From assembly GCA_002314855.1 (NCBI GenBank), contig DCHQ01000013.1:1-15949 (forward strand): a DNA stretch of 15,949 nt, written 5' to 3'. The position numbers and the translations under genes were made by a program. This DNA is from Lachnospiraceae bacterium UBA1748 (GTDB taxonomy: Bacteria > Bacillota > Clostridia > Lachnospirales > Lachnospiraceae). The stretch's first letter is position 1; each line of letters starts with the position of its first letter. This document shows, piece by piece, positions 1-5,682 of this stretch. Below the pieces are notes generated by a model. It made no database searches. It was not told where the DNA came from and worked only from the letters and a program-made list of their open reading frames with translations.

Positions 1-54
1 GATACACATCCTTATGGATCCATTTTGATGACAGGCGGTGCAAGACCGGTGTGA
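1..54 (+). CDS. 3' end of an unidentified gene of the mobile element (partial)
   Basis: The first frame is open from the window edge and ends at TGA (52-54), giving a 17-residue tail, DTHPYGSILMTGGARPV. It lies upstream of the excisionase-like and integrase genes, so it would be the next gene of the same element. The tail is too short to assign a family. Frame 3 is also open across this stretch, so the coding frame itself is uncertain. Confidence 0.3.
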   Translation, partial: DTHPYGSILMTGGARPV

Positions 55-91
55 ATCGTGAACCTGATGATTACCTGCGAATTATTTTTTT

Positions 92-140
92 ATCTGTCAA
101 TAAAAGTATATCAATGACTGGTGTATTTTTACTGGCAGAT
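92..140. repeat. Imperfect 14-bp inverted repeat upstream of the excisionase-like gene
   Basis: Bases 92-105 pair with 127-140 with 12 Watson-Crick pairs, one G-T wobble and one mismatch, around a 21-base loop. It lies in the 120-bp gap between the end of the preceding gene and the excisionase-like gene. It could be an operator, an RNA hairpin in a leader, or a weak terminator for the gene on the left, because a run of T lies just before it but not after it. The pairing is seen directly; the role is unknown. Confidence 0.4.
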
Positions 141-174
141 AATGCCAAATTTAAACAGCGAGAGGAGCAAAGTC

Positions 175-375
175 ATGAACGAAAAAGAAGTCGTGGTCAA
201 AGAATGGAAACAATTCAGACGATACAAAAGCGGAGCAGATTTTTATGAGATGAGTCAGAGTTCATTTGAGAAGCTGGCAAGAGAAGCAGGTGCGGTGATA
301 AAGGTTAACAAAATGGCTTATGTCGATTGTCAACTTTTTGAAGAGTATCTGCTTCAATTTCGTGTAGGGGAATGA
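175..375 (+). CDS. Small excisionase-like DNA-binding protein (DUF6462-like)
   Basis: This is a 66-residue basic protein. Its layout (charged N-terminus, an RYKSGADFYEMS stretch, SSFEKLAREAGAV, then YVDCQLFEEYL) resembles the short winged-helix/MerR-like proteins, DUF6462 in my recollection, found beside tyrosine integrases in Lachnospiraceae elements. Such proteins usually act as recombination directionality factors or element regulators. An in-frame ATG lies upstream at 121, but the ATG at 175 is chosen because GAGAGGAG sits directly upstream of it at good spacing and homology-like sequence begins after it. The position just before an RHH protein and an integrase supports an excisionase role, which is inferred. 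The family name comes from pattern recognition only. Confidence 0.75.
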   Translation: MNEKEVVVKEWKQFRRYKSGADFYEMSQSSFEKLAREAGAVIKVNKMAYVDCQLFEEYLLQFRVGE

Positions 376-385
376 TTGAAATTCA

Positions 386-414
386 TTGACTAATCGTATG
401 ACAAAATGTATAAT
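386..414 (+). promoter_or_regulatory. Near-consensus sigma-A promoter for the RHH protein and integrase
   Basis: TTGACT (386-391) and TATAAT (409-414) are separated by exactly 17 bases. Transcription should start near 420, leaving about 20 bases of leader that contain the ribosome binding site AGGAGAGG (424-431). This places the RHH gene and probably the integrase under a promoter separate from the excisionase-like gene. Confidence 0.8.
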
Positions 415-441
415 GGTTTATGTTAGGAGAGGTGTAAGCTT

Positions 442-618
442 ATGGCAAAAATGGGTCGTCCTGTAAAGGATGTAATAAAAGGAAAAGTAGTTAGTGTCAG
501 AATGCTGCCAGAGGAATATGAGGCAGTGAAAGCTTATGCTGATAAGGCTAACAAGACCGTTAGTGAAGTGATGATGGAAGGTGTAATGAAACTTATCAAT
601 AAAGATAAGAAATCGTAG
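442..618 (+). CDS. Ribbon-helix-helix (CopG/Arc-type) small regulator
   Basis: This is a 58-residue protein, MAKMGRPVKDV...INKDKKS. It begins with a basic GRPVKD arm and then has a beta-strand-like KVVSVRMLPEEYEAV segment, followed by two helices (about residues 25-37 and 40-53) with TVSEVMMEGV in the second. This is the usual plan of CopG/Arc-type RHH proteins, which bind DNA as dimers through the N-terminal strand. The start is fixed by AGGAGAGG about 10 bases upstream and by the strong promoter at 386-414. It lies between the excisionase-like gene and the integrase, 36 bp before the latter. A role in autoregulating the recombination module is likely but inferred. A relaxosome accessory or antitoxin role is also possible, although no toxin gene is adjacent. 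Confidence 0.8.
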   Translation: MAKMGRPVKDVIKGKVVSVRMLPEEYEAVKAYADKANKTVSEVMMEGVMKLINKDKKS

Positions 619-654
619 CACTTTGGATCTCTTTTCGCATGAAAGGAGATTATT

Positions 655-1893
655 ATGGCATCACGTAAAGACAAAAAGGGTAGGGTACTCAGAAAGGGAG
701 AAGCCTACAGGGAATCAAGAGATTTGTATTCCTATAGTTATATTGATTCAGCAGGTAAGAGGAGATATATCTATTCCAGAAGTTTAATCGAACTTAGGGA
801 GAAAGAAAGACAACTTTTGAAGGATGAGCTTGACGGTATTGATACTCATGCGGCTAATAATGTGACATTAAATCACATGTTTGATCTGTATATGAAAACG
901 AAGACTGATCTTCGTGAGACAACCCGTGTAAATTACATGGACTGTTACAGAAGATATGTGAGAGATGGATTTGGTAAGAAGAAAATTGCTAATATAAAAT
1001 TCACAGATGTTTTAGTGTTTTACAGTGATTTACTTTCTGAAAAGAAGTTACATATAGCCACCATAAAGTATCTGCAGAGACTTATCAGACCAGCATTTGA
1101 ATTGGCAGTCAGAGACAACATAATAAGAAGTAATCCGGCTGATGGTGTTATCAGGATGCTTAATCGAAGCAATGTTAGGGAAAGTACCTTAAGAAATGCA
1201 CTTACGATTGAGCAGCAGAGAGCATTTCTTCGCTATGTGGATATGAATCCTACATATCAGAGATTTTCGCCGTTCTTTGTATTTATGTTTGGTACTGGCT
1301 GTAGAATCGGAGAAGTGATTGGTCTTAGATGGGAAGATGTGGATATGGATAAAAGGACTATCAATATCAATCACTCAATTGCGTATCTTGCAAATCGTAA
1401 GAATGACAGGCCTACAGGATGGATTTTAAATGATCCGAAGACTGAAGCTGGTAAGAGAATTATTCCTATGGTTGATGCGGTATACGAAGCGTTACTGAAA
1501 GAGAAAACCAAGCAGGAAGAATTGAATCTTCACAGTGTTACAGAAGTTGCTGGATATAAGAATTTTGTTTTCTTTAATAGATTCCAGGAAATCTACATTC
1601 CAGAGGGAGTTAACAGGGAAATCCATAGAATCATTGAGTCTTACAATAAAGCTGAGACAGAAAAGGCATTAGGGGAAGGACGTGATCCTGAGCTCTTGCC
1701 ATTTTTCTCGAATCACTATATCAGACATACATTTTGTGCGAGGCTTTGCGAAGCTGATATGAACATTAAAGCAATCCAGTCTGTTATGGGACATAGAGAT
1801 ATTCAGACAACCTTGGATATCTATGCTGAGGTATCTGAAAATAAGAAGAAAGAATCATTAAAAAAGGTTTTCAAGGATATGAAATTATTCTAA
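655..1893 (+). CDS. int: Tn916-type tyrosine integrase of an integrative element
   Basis: This 412-residue site-specific recombinase integrates and excises the element. Residues ~8-50 form an arm-type-site-binding domain with the KKGRVLRKGE and YIDSAGKRRYIYS pattern typical of Tn916 integrase. Residues ~70-165 are the SAM-like core-binding domain and ~180-400 the catalytic domain. The catalytic set is complete: R217 (GTGCRIGE), K262 (PKTEAG), H354 and R357 (NHYIRHTF), H380 (MGHRDIQTT) and the nucleophile Y390 (DIYAEV). Length matches the family (about 400). AAAGGAG lies seven bases before the ATG. It is the last gene of the element, followed by a repeat-rich end and then the hemZ remnant. The protein looks intact and active. 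Confidence 0.95.
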   Translation: MASRKDKKGRVLRKGEAYRESRDLYSYSYIDSAGKRRYIYSRSLIELREKERQLLKDELDGIDTHAANNVTLNHMFDLYMKTKTDLRETTRVNYMDCYRRYVRDGFGKKKIANIKFTDVLVFYSDLLSEKKLHIATIKYLQRLIRPAFELAVRDNIIRSNPADGVIRMLNRSNVRESTLRNALTIEQQRAFLRYVDMNPTYQRFSPFFVFMFGTGCRIGEVIGLRWEDVDMDKRTININHSIAYLANRKNDRPTGWILNDPKTEAGKRIIPMVDAVYEALLKEKTKQEELNLHSVTEVAGYKNFVFFNRFQEIYIPEGVNREIHRIIESYNKAETEKALGEGRDPELLPFFSNHYIRHTFCARLCEADMNIKAIQSVMGHRDIQTTLDIYAEVSENKKKESLKKVFKDMKLF

Positions 1894-1945
1894 TTATTAG
1901 AGGTCCTCGAAAGCTATTAAATACGGGCGTTTGCGGGAAAAAATG

Positions 1946-1965
1946 ATGTACCAAATCAGGTACAT
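1946..1965. repeat. Inverted repeat ATGTACC-6-GGTACAT with an extra direct copy
   Basis: ATGTACC (1946-1952) and GGTACAT (1959-1965) are perfect inverted copies. The right arm with its two flanking bases, CAGGTACAT (1957-1965), is repeated directly at 1980-1988. The spacing of 23 bp puts the copies on roughly the same DNA face. Located just after the integrase, these are candidate binding sites for the integrase arm-binding domain or the excisionase. The repeats are seen; their function is inferred. Confidence 0.6.
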
Positions 1966-1983
1966 ATTTTGAAAATGGCCAGG

Positions 1984-2007
1984 TACATCAAAAAATACAT
2001 CAAAAAA
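1984..2007. repeat. Perfect tandem duplication of a 12-mer near the element end
   Basis: TACATCAAAAAA occurs twice head to tail (1984-1995 and 1996-2007). Short direct repeats of this size close to an integrase gene fit arm-type integrase sites. The A-tracts also suggest bent DNA. A related AAAAAAGCC occurs at 2002-2010 and again at 2056-2064. Confidence 0.6.
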
Positions 2008-2024
2008 GCCCGAAAAAGTACTTA

Positions 2025-2099
2025 ATAATACGTGATAGTAATTTGGTACAAGGTTAAAAAAGCCAGTAAAATAGCGTGTTTACGCGATAATACGTGATA
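2025..2099. repeat. 13-bp direct repeat flanking the element end
   Basis: ATAATACGTGATA occurs at 2025-2037 and 2087-2099, 62 bp apart, between the integrase and the hemZ remnant. The second copy lies inside a wider symmetry, ACGCG (2082-2086) and CGCGT (2101-2105). The copy next to the junction may be a core-proximal recombinase site. The role is inferred. Confidence 0.6.
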
Positions 2100-2120
2100 A
2101 CGCGTTTACCTCTCCTATGC
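2100..2120. other. Probable attachment junction (mobile element / hemZ)
   Basis: HemZ-like coding sequence is clear from about 2115 rightward. In the same frame upstream (2075-2114) the translation (RVYAIIRDNAFTSP) no longer resembles HemZ, which normally has a GxYNI-type strand before the conserved MEE motif, and a TAG lies at 2072-2074. The crossover should therefore fall near 2105-2120. The exact core cannot be fixed without the other end of the element. Confidence 0.55.
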
Positions 2121-2284
2121 TGGAGGAAGTTCAGACCATAGTTGCGTGTGGCGCAGGAACGGTGACTAAGCGTGTGTTCCCGGACGGTCGAATCGAGCGT
2201 TGTGATGATGTAAAGGATGTAAAGCTATACATCGAAAAAATAGATGAAATGATTGATAGAAAGATAAATCTTTTTAAAGACTGA
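2117..2284 (+). pseudogene. hemZ: 3' remnant of hemZ (anaerobic coproporphyrinogen dehydrogenase), cut by the element
   Basis: The 55 codons from ATG 2117 to TGA 2282-2284 encode the C-terminus of HemZ, the radical-SAM oxygen-independent coproporphyrinogen dehydrogenase. The recognisable blocks are EEVQTIVACGAGTVTKRVF, GRIERCDDVKDV and YIEKIDEMIDRK, all in the order found at the end of the family. The radical-SAM core with its CxxxCxxC cluster (HemZ is normally ~450-500 residues) is absent, and unrelated element DNA lies immediately upstream. The 5' part should lie beyond the left end of the element. The ATG at 2117 falls within the conserved motif and is not a true start; any product would lack catalytic parts. 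The identification is from recalled family motifs and is fairly secure. Confidence 0.8.
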
Positions 2285-2320
2285 TTGATATTTTTGCTCT
2301 GAACAAGAGTAATCGTATAA

Positions 2321-2349
2321 TTGTAAAAAAACAGTATCACTGTTATACT
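2321..2349 (+). promoter_or_regulatory. Promoter with palindromic operator for the symporter-ligase-iorAB operon
   Basis: TTGTAA (2321-2326) and TATACT (2344-2349) are separated by 17 bases. The perfect palindrome AACAGT-ATC-ACTGTT (2330-2344) fills the spacer and touches the -10 box, the classic position for a repressor that blocks RNA polymerase. The predicted start near 2356 supports the symporter start at 2390. The regulator is not in the window. Confidence 0.65.
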
Positions 2350-2389
2350 ACCATAGGAAGTTATTTTATTTATGGAGGTTTACTTTTAT

Positions 2390-3982
2390 ATGAGCACACA
2401 GGCATTATCTGCTATTTTGTTGGTGATATTTTTAGCAGTCATGATTTATGTCGGCTATAGCACCAGAAAGCATGCCACAGATGTTAATGGATTCGTTCTT
2501 GGGGGACGTTCGGTTGGACCATGGCTTACAGCATTTGCGTTTGGAACATCTTACTTTTCTGCAGTTATTTTCGTAGGATATGCAGGACAGTTTGGCTGGT
2601 TATTCGGACTTGCAGCTACATGGGCCGGACTTGGTAATGCGTTTATTGGTTCACTTCTTGCGTGGAATATTCTGGGACGAAGAACCAGAATTATGACACA
2701 GCATCTAGATGCTAAAACTATGCCAGATTTCTTTGGCAAGAGATTTAGTTCTGTGGGATTAAAAATCGCAGCTTCTATTATTGTTTTCATTTTCTTAATT
2801 CCATATACAGCTTCATTGTATAACGGCCTTTCAAGCTTGTTTGGTCTGGTGTTTGGAGTTCCATACTGGGTGGTAATTTTAATTATGGCCGTGTTCACAG
2901 GAATGTATGTAATTTTTGGCGGATACATGGCTACAGCCATCAATGATTTTATCCAGGGAATAATCATGCTATTTGGTATTTCTGCCGTAATTCTTGCGGT
3001 AATTAAGGATAATGGTGGACTTTTATCTGCTACCCAGAAGTTATCAGAGGTACCAGCTGATGGCTGGACTGGTGGAGCATACAGTTCATTCTTTGGCCCT
3101 AATCCTTTGTTTTTACTTTTTGTAGTTATTCTTACCTCTCTTGGAACCTGGGGACTGCCTCAGATGGTAGGAAAGTTCTATTCAATTAAGAGTGAAAAGG
3201 ATATTCATAAGGGTACAGTTATTTCAACAGTATTTGCAATCATTGTTGCCGGAGGATGTTATTTCCTTGGTGGCTTTGGTCGTCTATATGATGCCCCTGG
3301 AATATACAGTGAGTCAGGCAAGGTTTTGTATGATAAAATCGTTCCTTCAATGCTGTCAACTCTGTCACCAATTATTGTTTCTGTAGTCATTGTACTGGTT
3401 CTTTCAGCATCTATGTCGACTCTGTCTTCACTGGTATTGACATCGAGTTCAACATTTACACTTGATGTAATTAAGCCCTCAATGGCTAAGAAAAATAAAG
3501 AAATGAGTGAAAAGAATCAGGTCGCAATAATGAGAATATTTATTGTTGTATTTATTATTTTCTCTGCGGTTATTGCAGTTATTAAGGATGCGCATCCTGA
3601 GTTTACATTCATCGCTCAGATGATGGGGGTATCATGGGGAGCACTTGCGGGGGCATTCCTTGCTCCTTTCTTATACGGCTTATACTGGAAGGGCGTGTCA
3701 AAGGCATCAGTAGTGGTATGCTTTATCTGGGGAACTGGTCTTGCCACAGTTCAGTTCTTTATTAGCCTTAATGTAATTGATAATCAATCATGGCCCGCAT
3801 TTATGAAGTTTACAACTCAGAACTCAATATACTCAGGAGCTATTGCGATGATAGGCGGACTTATTCTTGTTCCTATAGTTTCTTTATTTACGAAGAAACT
3901 TAATAAGGAGGAAGTGGATAATATGTTTGTTTGCTACGACACAATAGTTAAAGTAAAAGAAGTAGACAGTTTAGGAGAATAA
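2390..3982 (+). CDS. Sodium:solute symporter (SSS family), probable carboxylate/arylacetate uptake
   Basis: This is a 530-residue integral membrane protein of the SSS (PutP/PanF/ActP) superfamily, expected to import a solute with Na+. About 12-13 hydrophobic segments span it. Family signatures include GFVLGGRSVGPW (34-45), the first core helix with GTSYFSAVIFVGYAG (52-66), and SASMSTLSSLVLTSS (339-353), whose Ser/Thr pairs correspond to the Na+-site helix. An in-frame ATG at 2372 would add six residues, but that codon overlaps the GGAGG (2374-2378) that serves ATG 2390, and the predicted transcript start near 2356 leaves little room for a second ribosome site. It is followed two bases later by a CoA ligase and then iorAB. 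SSS members are known phenylacetate and acetate permeases, so an aryl acid is the likely substrate, but this is inferred from context. Confidence 0.88.
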   Translation: MSTQALSAILLVIFLAVMIYVGYSTRKHATDVNGFVLGGRSVGPWLTAFAFGTSYFSAVIFVGYAGQFGWLFGLAATWAGLGNAFIGSLLAWNILGRRTRIMTQHLDAKTMPDFFGKRFSSVGLKIAASIIVFIFLIPYTASLYNGLSSLFGLVFGVPYWVVILIMAVFTGMYVIFGGYMATAINDFIQGIIMLFGISAVILAVIKDNGGLLSATQKLSEVPADGWTGGAYSSFFGPNPLFLLFVVILTSLGTWGLPQMVGKFYSIKSEKDIHKGTVISTVFAIIVAGGCYFLGGFGRLYDAPGIYSESGKVLYDKIVPSMLSTLSPIIVSVVIVLVLSASMSTLSSLVLTSSSTFTLDVIKPSMAKKNKEMSEKNQVAIMRIFIVVFIIFSAVIAVIKDAHPEFTFIAQMMGVSWGALAGAFLAPFLYGLYWKGVSKASVVVCFIWGTGLATVQFFISLNVIDNQSWPAFMKFTTQNSIYSGAIAMIGGLILVPIVSLFTKKLNKEEVDNMFVCYDTIVKVKEVDSLGE

Positions 3983-3984
3983 TA

Positions 3985-5616
3985 ATGACAGTAATAGATT
4001 ACCTTATTAATAACGCAAGGGATTACGGTGATGAGATTGCGCTGGTGGAACTTAATCCTGAGGAGGCAGATAACAGACGTATCTCCTGGAAGGAATATGA
4101 CCTTATTGAGCCATCACTATTCGAGCCATATCGCAGAGAAATATCATGGTCTGTATTTAACGAAAAAGCTAATAGATTCGCGAATTTGTTAATCTCGCGT
4201 GGAGTAAAAAAGGGTGACCGCGTAGCTATAATAATGTATAACTGCCTCGAGTGGCTTCCTATATATTTTGGTATTCTTAAATCAGGAGCTATAGCAGTAC
4301 CTTTTAATTTTAGATATGATGCCGAGGAAATATTATACTGCGCTGAGCTTGCGGAAGTACATATGATAGTATTTGGGCCTGAGTTTATTGGTCGAATTGA
4401 AGCAAATGCAGAAAAACTTTCAAAGGGACGTTTGCTTATATATGTTGGGGATAATTGCCCTCGTTATGCAGAAAGCTATCGTGAGCTGGTAGCAGACTGC
4501 TCAAGTAAGGAACCAGAGATTGAGCTTTGCGAGGATGATTTCGGGGCTATATACTTCTCTTCGGGAACAACTGGTTTTCCTAAGGCAATTCTTCATAAGC
4601 ATCTAAGTCTTCTGCAGGCAGCCCAGATGGAGCAAAAGCATCATGAGACCTCACGTGATGATGTATTTTTATGCATCCCTCCTTTATATCATACAGGAGC
4701 CAAGTTCCATTGGATGGGTTCTTTGGTTGCAGGAAGTAAGGCAGTGCTTCTAAAGGGTTCTAAGCCTGAAATAATTCTTGATGCAGTTTCTAAGGAAAAA
4801 TGTACAATAGTATGGCTTCTTGTTCCCTGGGCACAGGATATTCTTGATGCTCTTGATACTGGCAAGATTAAGCTTTCTGAATACGAATTATCTCAGTGGC
4901 GATTAATGCATATTGGAGCTCAGCCAGTTCCACCTACGCTTATTAAGCAATGGAAGAGCTATTTCCCTGACCACGATTATGATACAAACTATGGACTTTC
5001 TGAATCAACAGGTCCCGGATGTGTTCATCTCGGAATGGGCAATATTCACAAGGTAGGTGCTATTGGAGTTCCTGGATACAGATGGGAATGCAGAATTGTT
5101 ACTGAAGATGGTGCTGATGTTAAAAAGGGAGATGTCGGAGAACTTATTGTTAAGGGCCCAGGTGTCATGACCTGTTATTATAACAATCCCGAAGCTACAG
5201 CCGAGACAATTAAGGATGGCTGGCTTTATACAGGAGATATGGCCATGATGGATGAGGATGATTTTATCTGGCTGGTAGACCGAAAGAAGGACGTAATAGT
5301 TTCTGGTGGCGAAAATATATATCCCGTTCAGATTGAGAACTATATCAGGAAAAATGATAAGGTTAAGGATGTGGCTGTTATTGGTATGCCAAGTAAGAGA
5401 CTTGGAGAAATCACAGCAGCTATTATTGAGATAAAGGACGGAATGACACTCACTACAGAAGAAGTAGACGAATTCTGTATGGGACTTCCACGATATAAGA
5501 GACCTAAGGTTGTATTCTTTGAGGAGATTCCTAGAAATGCAACTGGAAAGATAGAAAAACCTGTTCTTCGTCAAAGACATGGTTCTGAGCAGTTAGTTGC
5601 TCAGCAGATTCAGTAG
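3985..5616 (+). CDS. AMP-forming acyl/aryl-CoA synthetase (ANL superfamily)
   Basis: This 543-residue enzyme activates a carboxylic acid with ATP and CoA through an acyl-adenylate. It carries the phosphate loop SSGTTGFPK (192-200), the adenine motif YGLSEST (336-342), TGD (416-418), the hinge VDRKKDVIVSGGENIYP (431-447) and the catalytic lysine K522 (ATGKIEK). The N-terminus has an extra stretch (about 25-55) with two similar segments, RRISWKEYD and REISWSVFN, where relatives usually have one. It starts two bases after the symporter stop and is translated from AGGAG inside the end of that gene. With IorAB downstream, an arylacetate is the likely substrate. Similarity is to the medium-chain/aryl-acid branch rather than the shorter PaaK type. 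A fatty-acid or benzoate-like substrate cannot be excluded. Confidence 0.85.
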   Translation: MTVIDYLINNARDYGDEIALVELNPEEADNRRISWKEYDLIEPSLFEPYRREISWSVFNEKANRFANLLISRGVKKGDRVAIIMYNCLEWLPIYFGILKSGAIAVPFNFRYDAEEILYCAELAEVHMIVFGPEFIGRIEANAEKLSKGRLLIYVGDNCPRYAESYRELVADCSSKEPEIELCEDDFGAIYFSSGTTGFPKAILHKHLSLLQAAQMEQKHHETSRDDVFLCIPPLYHTGAKFHWMGSLVAGSKAVLLKGSKPEIILDAVSKEKCTIVWLLVPWAQDILDALDTGKIKLSEYELSQWRLMHIGAQPVPPTLIKQWKSYFPDHDYDTNYGLSESTGPGCVHLGMGNIHKVGAIGVPGYRWECRIVTEDGADVKKGDVGELIVKGPGVMTCYYNNPEATAETIKDGWLYTGDMAMMDEDDFIWLVDRKKDVIVSGGENIYPVQIENYIRKNDKVKDVAVIGMPSKRLGEITAAIIEIKDGMTLTTEEVDEFCMGLPRYKRPKVVFFEEIPRNATGKIEKPVLRQRHGSEQLVAQQIQ

Positions 5617-5618
5617 GG

Positions 5619-5652
5619 AACCGATTTGATGAAAGTCATATTTTAATCGGTT
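5619..5652 (+). promoter_or_regulatory. Intercistronic hairpin between the CoA ligase and iorA
   Basis: AACCGATT (5619-5626) pairs perfectly with AATCGGTT (5645-5652) around an 18-base loop, in the 66-bp gap of the operon. No U-tract follows, so it is not a typical terminator. It may stabilise or process the mRNA, or be a DNA operator. The ribosome site AAAGGAG for iorA lies downstream at 5667-5673. Confidence 0.4.
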
Positions 5653-5682
5653 ACAAAACTTTAAATAAAGGAGTTAATTTAT

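Noticed and set aside
51..248. A 65-codon plus-strand frame overlapping the excisionase-like gene
   Set aside because: It overlaps the better-supported gene at 175-375 in another frame, ends inside it, and its translation shows no recognisable fold or good start site.
1899..1908. Short palindrome after the integrase as a terminator
   Set aside because: GAGG-T-CCTC gives only a four-bp stem with no T-run.
2131..2340. A 69-codon minus-strand frame across the hemZ remnant
   Set aside because: The plus strand carries clear HemZ C-terminal motifs here; the minus frame has none.
2372..2389. Upstream ATG for the symporter
   Set aside because: The codon overlaps the GGAGG that serves ATG 2390, and the predicted transcript start near 2356 leaves too little leader for it.
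2551..2967. A 138-codon open frame on the minus strand within the symporter gene
   Set aside because: It is a shadow of the membrane protein; no family match or ribosome site was seen.
5005..5580. A 191-codon open frame on the minus strand within the CoA ligase gene
   Set aside because: It lies wholly opposite a gene with clear catalytic motifs, has no recognisable domain or ribosome site, and its composition is typical of an antisense shadow.
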